Below are positions 53,422 to 61,515 of a DNA stretch of 64,000 nt, one piece after another (position 1 is the stretch's first letter; the number at the start of each line of letters is the position of its first letter). Made by a program: the position numbers and the translations under genes. This DNA comes from Candidatus Formimonas warabiya. Lineage in GTDB: Bacteria > Bacillota > Dehalobacteriia > Dehalobacteriales > Dehalobacteriaceae. Under the pieces are notes generated by a model that did no database searches, was not told the origin of the DNA, and worked only from the letters and a program-made list of their open reading frames with translations. The stretch is from NCBI RefSeq assembly GCF_002777255.1, contig NZ_CP017634.1:2926903-2990902 (forward strand), in the 5' to 3' direction.

Positions 53422-55293
53422 TTAATTCGTGGATTCAGGGTTTAGAATTATTTCTTGGACATCCCGGAAATAAGGTTCAATTAACTGTAAGTCTTTCCTG
53501 CAATCATTAATAAATGGGCCAAAACTCTTTCCTACTTTTCCGGCTTTCTCTATGATGTTTTTTTCCAAACGCATTTCTGAAATATTGTTTACCAGGAGAT
53601 CATGACGTACTCGATTCATAGGAAGCAAAAAAAACAGGAAAAATATGTTGTTCGCCAGTTGTTTGAAGCCTTTATCCAACTTAGGGAAAAGATGACTGAT
53701 ACGATTTGAATAGTTTTTGGCCGCTTGTTTTTCCAAATCAAGAAGAATTTGATTTACTTTATCCAATAGTTGAAGACACTCTTGGTAAGATTCATCCATG
53801 ATTTTTGCTTGTTCCAATTTATGTTTTGTAGAATACTGGGCACTCTCCTGTCCCGTCAACCAATTTGTCACAACCCTTTTCGTTAAACAATCTTTCATCA
53901 CTGCTTCCAGCGGCACAAAATCAGCACCGTCGATCTTTGCACCACCTTTTGTGGTATTGATAACCCGGCATGGAGAAAATATGTAGAGATACTGTTCCAT
54001 TTGAAGCCTCATCCGATTCAATGAATCTTCTGTACGAACTTTACCGCCATAAACATCTTCTACTTCCAGGGAAGCTTTTTTTACCCGCTCAGTCTGTTTT
54101 TCTAAATCTTCTTCATAAATTCCTTTAGCATACCACCGGTCGTTTCTGAAGGCTAAGTTTTGTCCTACCAGTATGATAGGATTACAACCCAATTTAATCA
54201 GGAGTTCTAAAGTCACCACGGCGATACTGGGAGCATCTATCAGCTTATGCAGGTTTCCCTGGGGATGAGACAAATAAAAGGGAGCCACCGTGTCCTGGCT
54301 AATAACCATATGAACTTTGGGCCCAGGATAGGTTCCTAACGTTTCGCAATACACACTGCTGCCAAAAATCAATGGTATATGGGTAATCTTCAGTTGTTTG
54401 ACTTCTGCATACATATTCCTGTTCGAAGGTGTTGGATCATAGGAGCATACCGCATCCGGACTAATTCCCTTCCCAACCAAGGCTTTTACGGCCGACCCCA
54501 CAGCAAATATATAGGCCAAGCCCTTTTCCTTAATATACTTTAAATTGTCCAGTTCTTCTTCCAAAGAAGGTCCGGCAGAAACCAGCACAGCTGGCTTGTC
54601 CTTAAAGTGACTTTTATCTATATCATGCAGGATGTTGGGTGTTTTGGCAACCTCAGCAAAATTCATGAGACTGTTGATCGTCCACAGTTTTTCAAAGGCC
54701 AAATTTATATTCAGAGCAACTTTTCTATTTTTTAACCGTTGCACAAACTCACTGTTAAATCTCCGGTAATGTTCAGAAAAACAACGCTCATAACCGGGCA
54801 TTGCTACCAGCAATGTTTCTTTATTCATGCTGCCGACAAAACTGTTGAGATAACTGTCTAGATCATCTGGTTGAAACTCAATGAATAAGTTTTTTAGATG
54901 TTTTAGGGGCAACTCCTTGAGAATGGTTACGGAAAGAGCATGAAAAAAAACCTCCTTGCTCGGTTCATAAATAGAAAAATCTTTTTCAGGAAACTTTTTC
55001 ATACATTCCGCCACATGATAGCCTAAGCCAAAACCGTAAAAGAAAATATGCTCATATTTCTCCAAATCTTCTTCCTTATACTGGGAAATAAACCGTGCCG
55101 CTTCATTTTGCGGGTCATATTTACTGTGTAAATATACTTCTCCCGCCTCATCAATGGTAATGGTAGACAAGCCGCTTTTTGATAAGACCACCTTGATCAA
55201 GGATTGAGCCATTTCTCCTTCCAGGCCTTTTATTTTTTCCCAAATATCAGGATTCAATTGTTTTAAAACGATAATATTATCAGTTAAGATCAT
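53422..55293 (-). CDS. Motility accessory factor, flagellin glycosyltransferase (Maf, DUF115)
   Basis: A 623-residue protein of the MAF_flag10/DUF115 family, which transfers nonulosonic acids to flagellin Ser/Thr residues. The central domain begins near VLVSAGPSLEEEL (about residue 235) and includes NPIILVGQNLAF. Its position between the filament genes and the nonulosonate genes fits the role. The ATG at 55293 (GAGGG eight bases upstream) overlaps the preceding gene by 14 bases. The family is sometimes labelled 6-hydroxymethylpterin pyrophosphokinase-like from a fold match, but the context favours glycosylation. Confidence 0.9.
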   Translation of the reverse strand: MILTDNIIVLKQLNPDIWEKIKGLEGEMAQSLIKVVLSKSGLSTITIDEAGEVYLHSKYDPQNEAARFISQYKEEDLEKYEHIFFYGFGLGYHVAECMKKFPEKDFSIYEPSKEVFFHALSVTILKELPLKHLKNLFIEFQPDDLDSYLNSFVGSMNKETLLVAMPGYERCFSEHYRRFNSEFVQRLKNRKVALNINLAFEKLWTINSLMNFAEVAKTPNILHDIDKSHFKDKPAVLVSAGPSLEEELDNLKYIKEKGLAYIFAVGSAVKALVGKGISPDAVCSYDPTPSNRNMYAEVKQLKITHIPLIFGSSVYCETLGTYPGPKVHMVISQDTVAPFYLSHPQGNLHKLIDAPSIAVVTLELLIKLGCNPIILVGQNLAFRNDRWYAKGIYEEDLEKQTERVKKASLEVEDVYGGKVRTEDSLNRMRLQMEQYLYIFSPCRVINTTKGGAKIDGADFVPLEAVMKDCLTKRVVTNWLTGQESAQYSTKHKLEQAKIMDESYQECLQLLDKVNQILLDLEKQAAKNYSNRISHLFPKLDKGFKQLANNIFFLFFLLPMNRVRHDLLVNNISEMRLEKNIIEKAGKVGKSFGPFINDCRKDLQLIEPYFRDVQEIILNPESTN

Positions 55294-55714
55294 GTCCAAT
55301 GCCCTCTTTGTCAATGATCATCAGAATCTCATTTTTTGCTGATTCCAGGATAAGAATCACTTCAAAGTGAAGAATATCCCCCATCAAAGTAGCATCCTGG
55401 GACTTAAGGGCTTCCTCAAATTGATGCAATTGATTCTGCAGATTTGCCGATATTTCTCTGAATTTATCCCCGTTCGCATACAATTCCTTGTGACAAACCA
55501 GGTGATTCATATACTCCAACAGCCATTGAATCCCCTCCAGCAATTGGAGCAGGCTTTTCCATGTCTCCTCTGACGGGCCTTGATAAAACCCGTCCGCCAA
55601 AACTTTAATTTCCGGTAGAGCCCGGTCCAGATATTGATTGGCACTGATCGTCATTTGGTCCAGCATCTCTTTCCGGGATGGCATATTTTGATCTTTCAAT
55701 TTTTTTTCTGGCAT
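55280..55714 (-). CDS. Hypothetical helical protein preceding Maf
   Basis: An unrecognised 144-residue soluble, largely helical protein with Glu/Leu-rich stretches, reminiscent in composition of flagellar chaperones but without a decisive motif. Its 3' end overlaps the Maf gene start, so the two are likely co-translated. Its start lies 34 bases after a strong terminator, making it the probable first gene of the glycosylation operon. It may be a partner of the Maf transferase. Confidence 0.65.
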   Translation of the reverse strand: MPEKKLKDQNMPSRKEMLDQMTISANQYLDRALPEIKVLADGFYQGPSEETWKSLLQLLEGIQWLLEYMNHLVCHKELYANGDKFREISANLQNQLHQFEEALKSQDATLMGDILHFEVILILESAKNEILMIIDKEGIGHDLN

Positions 55715-55747
55715 ACAGTTCCCTCCTCGGTCATGCCTGCAATCACG

Positions 55748-55770
55748 AAAAAGCGCCGACAGCGCTTTTT
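55748..55770. terminator. Bidirectional-looking intrinsic terminator
   Basis: AAAAAGCGC (55748-55756) and GCGCTTTTT (55762-55770) form a perfect 9-bp stem around a five-base loop, immediately after the stop of the fliT-like gene. It separates the filament-assembly operon from the glycosylation operon. Confidence 0.9.
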
Positions 55771-56178
55771 CTAAACACTTTTATCAATAATTTTCGGCTG
55801 TTTGCCTCCCCGGTTCAAGTATGTGCCGATTTGATTGACCACATTTACCTCAGCCCTGATTTGTTTCATAGATTCCTGCAGCGTTCGGATGCTGGCTTTA
55901 CTGCCCTGGGCAGCCTTCTCAAGCAAATCCTGGATCGTTTTGCGGGTTTCCTTGGATTCTTTCCAACTTCCATCATGGTTGCGCAGCCAACCCTGTTCCC
56001 TAATAATATTCTCCTTTAAGCGGTTAAAATCCTTTATCGTCTCGTTAACTTTCTCAAAATCCTGTTGTTGAACCGCTTCACCCTGTTCTTGGATCAACCG
56101 ATTTAATTCTTCACAGTACGCCATGAGCAAATTCATGGAATGCACTTTGGGGGACCGGTCTCCCTCTGTATTAGGCAC
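55771..56178 (-). CDS. FliT-like flagellar chaperone
   Basis: A 135-residue helical protein placed right after fliS, where FliT-type chaperones of the cap protein FliD are usual. The sequence is rich in Gln/Glu/Lys with long amphipathic helices (EELNRLIQEQGEAVQQQDFE). The best start is GTG 56178, five bases behind GAGAGGGGAG, overlapping fliS by eight bases. Assignment rests on position and helical character, not on a strong motif. Confidence 0.65.
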   Translation of the reverse strand: MPNTEGDRSPKVHSMNLLMAYCEELNRLIQEQGEAVQQQDFEKVNETIKDFNRLKENIIREQGWLRNHDGSWKESKETRKTIQDLLEKAAQGSKASIRTLQESMKQIRAEVNVVNQIGTYLNRGGKQPKIIDKSV

Positions 56179-56581
56179 CGATGCTCCCCTCTCTTTCTTC
56201 ATGCCCGGGGGACTTACTGAAAACAACGGCCCAGGCGGCGCGAAGTTTCTCCAGCATTTTACAGACACGTCCTGCCAATACCGGATCCTTTTGCATATTG
56301 GCCCGTACCAAAAAATATTTCATACTCCGGTACACCCGATGCAAGTTTTCCGCTACCTCGCCCACACTTAGATCCAAGGTTTGATCCAGTTCTTCCACGA
56401 TATCTTGAGCCCGAACAAAATAATTGCACGAGTTTTCCCAATTTTTTTCCTCCAGGGCAGCGGCAGCTTGTTTTGTAAAGCGGATCGCCCCATCATAAAG
56501 CATTAAGACTAAGTCTCCTTGGGATGCTGTTTTAATCTGAGTCTGCCGGTAAACTTGATAGGGGTTGTTGATATTCGCCAT
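56171..56581 (-). CDS. fliS: Flagellin export chaperone FliS
   Basis: A 136-residue four-helix protein that keeps flagellin unfolded for export. The N-terminal NPYQVYRQTQIKTASQGDLV and the LMLYDGAIRFTKQA segments are clear family marks. In Gram-positives FliS also joins the Hag-FliW-CsrA circuit. It lies 15 bases after fliD. Confidence 0.94.
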   Translation of the reverse strand: MANINNPYQVYRQTQIKTASQGDLVLMLYDGAIRFTKQAAAALEEKNWENSCNYFVRAQDIVEELDQTLDLSVGEVAENLHRVYRSMKYFLVRANMQKDPVLAGRVCKMLEKLRAAWAVVFSKSPGHEEREGSIGA

Positions 56582-56596
56582 GGATGGGGTTCCTCC

Positions 56597-58270
56597 TTAG
56601 TCGTTATCAGAATTCATGGATTCAATCATTTGTAATACATAATTCAGTTGGCTTTCCAGGGCACTTACCGCGGTATCCATTGCATTAAATTTCTTATATA
56701 ACCGTTCCTGTTTTCTTTCTAGCCTTTCGGTCTCGGTTTCGATATCCGTGTCCAGATTATCCATGAGCTTATTCAGGGAAGTTTCCTGGGAGGGAATAAT
56801 CCCTGTAGAATCTTTGAGCCAAGTATCCAGTTCATTGGACAAGCGGGTGGCAATGCCGTCCGTGCTGTTGAAAAGGTCATAAACCGCACCGGAATTTTCG
56901 GCCATCGCTTCCTTAAACGCACTTTCATCAAGGGTCATGGTTCCATCTTTATCAATGGAGATCCCCATTTCCGAGGCTAAGTTTAAGTCCCCGGAAACAC
57001 TGCCTACCACATTCATAGTATACTGGCGCAAATTATTCTTCAAGCGATTGGCGACTGAATCTCCTTGGAGAAGTCCATCTTTTCCGGTGGCTGTGGCTAT
57101 GGCGCTGACCGCGTTATTATACTGCGTGACAAACTCTTTCATGGCACTGAGCGCATCTTCCGTATCGTTTGTCACCGTAATTGTGGCATCGCCTTCCTCC
57201 GCCAAGGTGAAAGATACACCGGTTATAACACCGCTGATCTCATTGGAACTGTTATACAGGGTGCTGCCCCCGTTGATTTCGTCAATGGAATAGGCGGCGT
57301 TTTCCCCCAGTATTTGGGTGGTACCGGACAGGCCGGCCGCCGCTAAAAAATTCCCGCTGAGATCCTGCATTTGGATGGTCTTGCTGCCGGTATACTGGGC
57401 CGTTAATACCAGCTTGTCTTCCGTAGCATCATAGTTGGCCGTCACCTGGGCATCAGAATTGTTAATTCTGTCAATTATGTCGGATAAACTATCGGTTGAT
57501 GCGTCATAAGAGATTGTAATCCCGTTAATTTCAAACTCGCCTGAAGCAGCCAGACTGTCGTAATTCAAATTGGCAGAGCTCAAAACTTTGGTTGTACTGA
57601 CGCTTCCCAGAGATGTGCTGCTGATAATTTCCGCCCCGGTCTGCCCATCTACCCCGATAGCTTGAAAAAAGTTGCTGCTGTCTGCCCCGCTTCCCAATTG
57701 CACCGTCCCGTCCGGATCCGAACCTATGTACGCAAAAGTAACCTTCCCACTCCCGCTGTCAAAAGAGGCATACACATCGGTAACGGCTGCATTAATTTTC
57801 GTGAGAACATTATTAAGTGTATCCGATGTGGGATCAATATCAATACTAGTCCCGTTGACACTGATGCTCCCCGCCGTAACAGTTAGGGCAAGTCCCGCAT
57901 CTTTTAAGGCGGCATCGGCAGCTACCGTCTTGCCCATGCGGGCGGCACTTCCCACCTGGGTGGATGTAGCCAGGGAAGTAACATGCAGGTGGTATTTTCC
58001 TGTCGCAGCGCCGCTACCGGCTGAAACTGTGACTATATCTTCATTGCTGCTTTTTGCCGCTTTACCCTGAAAAACATCCTTAGATTGAAGCTTCTCTATG
58101 GCACTCTGGAAACTGGTTAATTTGGTCTTGATATTGCTCCAGGTAGAAAGCTGGTTTGCATATGTGCTTTGCTGCGCTTTCATCTTGGTCAGTTTTCCTG
58201 ACGCAGCCGTCATCAGACTTTCCACAAGACTATCAATATCCATTCCGGTGCCCAGACCTGTGATTTGCAT
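56597..58270 (-). CDS. fliD: Filament cap protein FliD
   Basis: A 557-residue cap protein. The N-terminal GLGTGMDIDSLVESLM is the FliD signature and the C-terminus is a helical coiled-coil region ending in ALESQLNYVLQMI. The middle is a long Thr/Ser/Gly/Ala-rich variable part. The ATG at 58270 has GGGGGTG in front; the GTG nine bases earlier is too close. It is exported and may itself be glycosylated. Confidence 0.93.
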   Translation of the reverse strand: MQITGLGTGMDIDSLVESLMTAASGKLTKMKAQQSTYANQLSTWSNIKTKLTSFQSAIEKLQSKDVFQGKAAKSSNEDIVTVSAGSGAATGKYHLHVTSLATSTQVGSAARMGKTVAADAALKDAGLALTVTAGSISVNGTSIDIDPTSDTLNNVLTKINAAVTDVYASFDSGSGKVTFAYIGSDPDGTVQLGSGADSSNFFQAIGVDGQTGAEIISSTSLGSVSTTKVLSSANLNYDSLAASGEFEINGITISYDASTDSLSDIIDRINNSDAQVTANYDATEDKLVLTAQYTGSKTIQMQDLSGNFLAAAGLSGTTQILGENAAYSIDEINGGSTLYNSSNEISGVITGVSFTLAEEGDATITVTNDTEDALSAMKEFVTQYNNAVSAIATATGKDGLLQGDSVANRLKNNLRQYTMNVVGSVSGDLNLASEMGISIDKDGTMTLDESAFKEAMAENSGAVYDLFNSTDGIATRLSNELDTWLKDSTGIIPSQETSLNKLMDNLDTDIETETERLERKQERLYKKFNAMDTAVSALESQLNYVLQMIESMNSDND

Positions 58271-58301
58271 CTTGTTCACCCCCTTTGTTGAGATTCATCA
58301 T

Positions 58302-58667
58302 TTAGACATAGCAATCGATGATCGCTCCCAACGATTCTCGAAGTCTTCCCAGCATTTCAAAAGCTTTTTCCGGGGGAATCTCCCGGATTACTTTCCCTTC
58401 GTCATTGATCACCTTCACCTTTAGATCTTCTATCCTGCCCTGAATCTCAAATTCCAGATGGGTATTGCTTAAGGCGGAAAACTTATTCAAATCATTCACG
58501 GTTTGGACAACTTTATCCCACGGGGCGGTGACATTTAACCCTTCATCACTCTTCGCCGCCAACCGCTCCGGGTGTTGTTCAATCACTTTTGGTTCCGCCG
58601 CTTTCCGGTTGCCCAGATTAAATTCCTCCACCGTCTGGACCTGGGGTCCGCCGGCACCAATTTTCAT
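58302..58667 (-). CDS. flaG: FlaG family protein
   Basis: A 121-residue FlaG protein with a low-complexity N-terminus (about 1-60) and the conserved C-terminal domain (LEFEIQGRIEDLKVKVIND then IREIPPEKAFEML). FlaG limits filament length in some species. It is the first gene after the hag terminator and before fliD, the normal order. Confidence 0.9.
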   Translation of the reverse strand: MKIGAGGPQVQTVEEFNLGNRKAAEPKVIEQHPERLAAKSDEGLNVTAPWDKVVQTVNDLNKFSALSNTHLEFEIQGRIEDLKVKVINDEGKVIREIPPEKAFEMLGRLRESLGAIIDCYV

Positions 58668-58711
58668 TTCTGATCACCTACTTATCTTTAATCAAGTAAA
58701 AAGCTAAAGAT

Positions 58712-58747
58712 AAAAAGCGGCCAGTGGCGGGGTACGACACTGGCCGC
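58712..58747 (-). terminator. Terminator of hag
   Basis: On the minus strand, a perfect 10-bp GC-rich stem (58747-58738 with 58726-58717) ends in TTTTT at 58716-58712, directly after the hag stop. It should make hag a largely monocistronic, stable transcript. Confidence 0.92.
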
Positions 58748-58758
58748 GAAGGAAGATC

Positions 58759-59622
58759 TTATCCCTGCAGGAGAGTAAGAATGCTCTGAGATTTTTGGTT
58801 TGCCTGAGACAGCATGGACATACTGACCTGTTCCAAAATCTGGTTGGTGCTCATATCCACATATTCATCCGCCATATCCACGTCGGTAACTAATGACTTG
58901 GATGCATCCAAATTTTCTTTGGAAACTTCCAGGTTGCTGACGGTATAATCCAGACGGTTAATGGTTGCTCCCAAGGTAGCCCGGTTTTCGGAAAGATCCT
59001 TAAGGGCAAGGTCTAATGTTGCTATCAAGCCGGACATGGCACCGGTGCTTTTTCCAACAGTACCGGACATGATTGTAAAACCGCTAAGCCCAGCTGTGCC
59101 AGACCCTAAATCTTTTAACCTTGAGGCTTTAACGTCTACCTTCAATGTCTCACCAGCATTAGCTCCCACCTGGAAGGTAAGGGATAGTTTTGCTCCACTA
59201 GCGCCGGAAACATTCAACAATTTCTTGGTATTGTAAGCGGTATTAGTGGCAATATCTGTAATCTGGCTGAGCAATTCGTCAATTTCGTCCTGGGTAGTTT
59301 GCTTGTTTTCATCGGTCATATTACCCGTGTTGGCTCCCACAACCAGTTCCCGGATACGGGAAACAATGTTTTCTTGCTGGCCCAGGGCGCCTTCTGCCGT
59401 ATTCAGCATGGCGCTTGCCTGCTCCGCGTTTTTGATCGCCTGGTCGAAACCTGTAATCTGGTTTTTCATCTGTTCGGAAATAACCAACCCGGTAGCATCG
59501 TCAGCAGCATTGGTGATGCGCAGACCGCTGGATAATTTCGACATATTTTTGGTGATGCTGTTGGTGGCGTTGTTTAAGTACCGTGTTGCCGTTGCCGCAC
59601 TCGTATTGGTATTAATTCTCAT
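58759..59622 (-). CDS. hag: Flagellin
   Basis: A 287-residue flagellin. The N-terminal D0/D1 helix begins MRINTNTSAATATRYLNN with the conserved LSSGLRITNAADDATG, and the C-terminal helix has VTDVDMADEYVDMSTNQILE and ends QSILTLLQG. The central 60-70 residues (about 140-205) are short and rich in Ser/Thr/Gly/Ala, so the exposed domain is reduced as in Bacillus Hag; these residues are likely sites for the nonulosonate. It is expressed from a sigma-28 promoter and has a leader with CsrA-like sites. Confidence 0.97.
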   Translation of the reverse strand: MRINTNTSAATATRYLNNATNSITKNMSKLSSGLRITNAADDATGLVISEQMKNQITGFDQAIKNAEQASAMLNTAEGALGQQENIVSRIRELVVGANTGNMTDENKQTTQDEIDELLSQITDIATNTAYNTKKLLNVSGASGAKLSLTFQVGANAGETLKVDVKASRLKDLGSGTAGLSGFTIMSGTVGKSTGAMSGLIATLDLALKDLSENRATLGATINRLDYTVSNLEVSKENLDASKSLVTDVDMADEYVDMSTNQILEQVSMSMLSQANQKSQSILTLLQG

Positions 59623-59719
59623 TGTTATTCCTCCTTGATTATCATCCTTTTCGTATATTAAACCCTAGCTTAATCGGCCGCTTAAGCACAGGTCCAATAT
59701 CCTTTCCTGTCTAGTAATA
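59623..59719 (-). promoter_or_regulatory. hag leader with CsrA-type GGA sites
   Basis: The leader includes a hairpin at 59710-59688 (ACAGG/CCTGT arms) whose loop AAAGGATATTGGA carries two GGA motifs, and the ribosome binding site CAAGGAGGAAT is a second CsrA-like site. Bacillus hag has the same two-site layout. A further 6-bp arm hairpin (GCTTAA/TTAAGC) lies at 59687-59668. Confidence 0.75.
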
Positions 59720-59746
59720 ATATCGGTATGTTTCCTCTGTACTTTA
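59720..59746 (-). promoter_or_regulatory. Sigma-28 (SigD) promoter of hag
   Basis: On the minus strand, TAAA (59746-59743), a spacer of exactly 15 bases and ACCGATAT (59727-59720) match the motility sigma consensus TAAA-N15-GCCGATAT with one mismatch. Confidence 0.88.
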
Positions 59747-59767
59747 GAGCTTTATAACAAATTTTTT

Positions 59768-60067
59768 CTATTTTTCGATCTTATTCTGCATCGTTTCTTC
59801 ATCTTTCTTGTTTTCCGCCCCGGCCCGGTTTTTAAACAACTTACCCAGTTCATTCAGCACCGTTTTATTAAGGGTAATGGGATCATGCTGGCCTGCCTTA
59901 TTCTCTTTCACAATTGTATCAAAGACTTCCAGCCGGTGAATGCTGACGCTTTTGGGGGCTTCCACGCCAATTTTCACATATTCCCCGTCTATAATATCGA
60001 TCACCTTGATTACAATATTATCGCCAATGACTATCACCTGGTTTTTCTTCCTGGTTACTACCAACAT
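59768..60067 (-). CDS. csrA: Carbon storage regulator / flagellin translational repressor CsrA
   Basis: A CsrA RNA-binding protein. The N-terminal 55 residues (MLVVTRKKNQVIVIGDNIVI, then VKIGVEAPKSVSIHR) are the conserved dimer and RNA-binding part. At 99 residues it is longer than most CsrA proteins (about 60-75), with a Lys/Glu/Asn-rich C-terminal tail of about 30 residues; Gram-positive CsrA tails serve FliW binding. It directly abuts fliW and lies just before the hag promoter. Confidence 0.94.
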   Translation of the reverse strand: MLVVTRKKNQVIVIGDNIVIKVIDIIDGEYVKIGVEAPKSVSIHRLEVFDTIVKENKAGQHDPITLNKTVLNELGKLFKNRAGAENKKDEETMQNKIEK

Positions 60068-60481
60068 TTAATCATTTCCCCCTTTCAGCGGATGATCGGC
60101 AAAAACCGCATGCTTTGTAGTATACCGGGAATCATTCAAAACCACCTGGATGCCTTGATGATTTTTTTTGTTGATCACCAACGGTCCCAATAAATTGGCC
60201 GTTGCCCGGGAAATGTCTTTGGACATGGTGAGCAAGGTAAAAATCCAGGCATCGGAAATATCCATCAGGCCAATGCTCTCCGCGGCAAAATCCTCCAGAT
60301 CAAAGGAATAATCGGGGAAAAAAATAAAAGGATTAATGGCTAAAAAAGCCACATCCGTGTTTTTTTCTCCTCTGATACTGAAAAGAATGCCCTGCTCATC
60401 CGAGTCTAAAATATAACCGTCTACTTGTTCAAAGCCTAGAATCCCTTTGGGAAAAGTCACTTTTACCGGTAATTCACTCAT
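60068..60481 (-). CDS. fliW: Flagellar assembly factor FliW
   Basis: A 137-residue FliW that binds flagellin or CsrA in turn; when flagellin is exported, free FliW releases CsrA from the hag message. The family stretch VTFPKGILGFEQVDGYIL is near the N-terminus. ATG 60481 follows GAGGAGG; the longer open frame upstream is basic and hydrophobic and does not match the family. It abuts csrA with no gap. Confidence 0.93.
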   Translation of the reverse strand: MSELPVKVTFPKGILGFEQVDGYILDSDEQGILFSIRGEKNTDVAFLAINPFIFFPDYSFDLEDFAAESIGLMDISDAWIFTLLTMSKDISRATANLLGPLVINKKNHQGIQVVLNDSRYTTKHAVFADHPLKGGND

Positions 60482-60530
60482 GTCACGGCGCCTCCTCAAG
60501 TCTATAAATATGAACAACAGAGTAAATACA

Positions 60531-60564
60531 ACAAAGAAGTTCACCCTCCGGTCAACTTCTTTGT
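60531..60564 (-). other. Hairpin between flgL and fliW
   Basis: ACAAAGAAGTT-type arms of 15 bases with one mismatch (60531-60545 and 60550-60564) form a tight hairpin around a four-base loop. No strong T-run follows on the minus strand, so it may be an attenuator or processing site within the operon rather than a full terminator. Confidence 0.6.
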
Positions 60565-60593
60565 TCTGCAATTTCCGTGTAATTTCCTTTTTG

Positions 60594-61487
60594 TTATTTT
60601 AGATAATCTAATAGACTGACATTCATGATTTGCGCTCCCACCGCCAAAACCGCCGCATAGGTGGTTTGCTCCGACTTGAGGTCGGTGATCGCCTGCACGA
60701 TATCAACATCTTCGATACTGGTGATCAGGGTTTCCAAGTAATCAATCTGATCCGTATGCATCTCTTCCATACTTTCAAACTGATTGATTCTGATCCCCAT
60801 ACTCCCCTGGAATTCGACCGCCTTGGTAAAGGAATTATCCAAGTCACCAATAGCCTCCTGAAGAAGGTCCGTATTTTGCGTGGCAAGGCCTTCTTTCAGT
60901 TTAAACAAGGAAGCAAATACACCGCTGTCCTCAAATAACTCGTCGCCCCGGTAGGTCACGGCAACAGATTGGTCCTCCTGAATCTGGCGTTTCAAGGCGC
61001 CATTTCCTCCGGCGTAAGGTTCTACCGCAGTGCCGCCGCTATTTAGTTTGAAGGGCATAATATCCGTTGTGTCCCCGGAAAAAATATATTGCCCCCCATA
61101 GGTGGTATTGGCCAAACTCACGACATACTCAATCAGCTCATCCGCCTGAATGATCATTAAGGAATAGCTTTCCTGGCTGGTAATGGTACCGTTTACTGCG
61201 GTAAGCGCCAGCTCCTTGGCATCAGCCAAAGCGTCGCTCACCGAGTCCATGGTTAATTCCTCCATTTTCAGCCAGCCCAGCCCATCCTGAATCGCCGTAT
61301 TAAAGTTATTTTGCTTGCGCACTTGTTGATTTAAATTGATCACCCGGCTCATACCCGCAGGGTTGTCCGAAGGAACCTGAAGTGCCTTTTCCGACATCAC
61401 GGACAGTTCTGCCCGGTTCAAACGCTCCAATACTTTACGTTGACTCTTTAACCAATTTTGCATATGCGCGTAATTAGTAACCCTCAT
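60594..61487 (-). CDS. flgL: Hook-filament junction protein FlgL
   Basis: A 297-residue junction protein with flagellin-like N- and C-terminal helices (LNRAELSVMSEKALQVPSDN and AVLAVGAQIMNVSLLDYL). ATG 61487 is nine bases after GGAGG; the ATG three codons earlier is too near it. It follows flgK by 28 bases. Confidence 0.93.
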   Translation of the reverse strand: MRVTNYAHMQNWLKSQRKVLERLNRAELSVMSEKALQVPSDNPAGMSRVINLNQQVRKQNNFNTAIQDGLGWLKMEELTMDSVSDALADAKELALTAVNGTITSQESYSLMIIQADELIEYVVSLANTTYGGQYIFSGDTTDIMPFKLNSGGTAVEPYAGGNGALKRQIQEDQSVAVTYRGDELFEDSGVFASLFKLKEGLATQNTDLLQEAIGDLDNSFTKAVEFQGSMGIRINQFESMEEMHTDQIDYLETLITSIEDVDIVQAITDLKSEQTTYAAVLAVGAQIMNVSLLDYLK

Positions 61488-61515
61488 TTTTGCCATCCTC
61501 CATAATTACAGCATA

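Noticed and set aside
53422..55293. 6-hydroxymethylpterin pyrophosphokinase function
   Set aside because: That label arises from a fold match in the DUF115 family; the location beside flagellin and nonulosonate genes favours a Maf-type glycosyltransferase.
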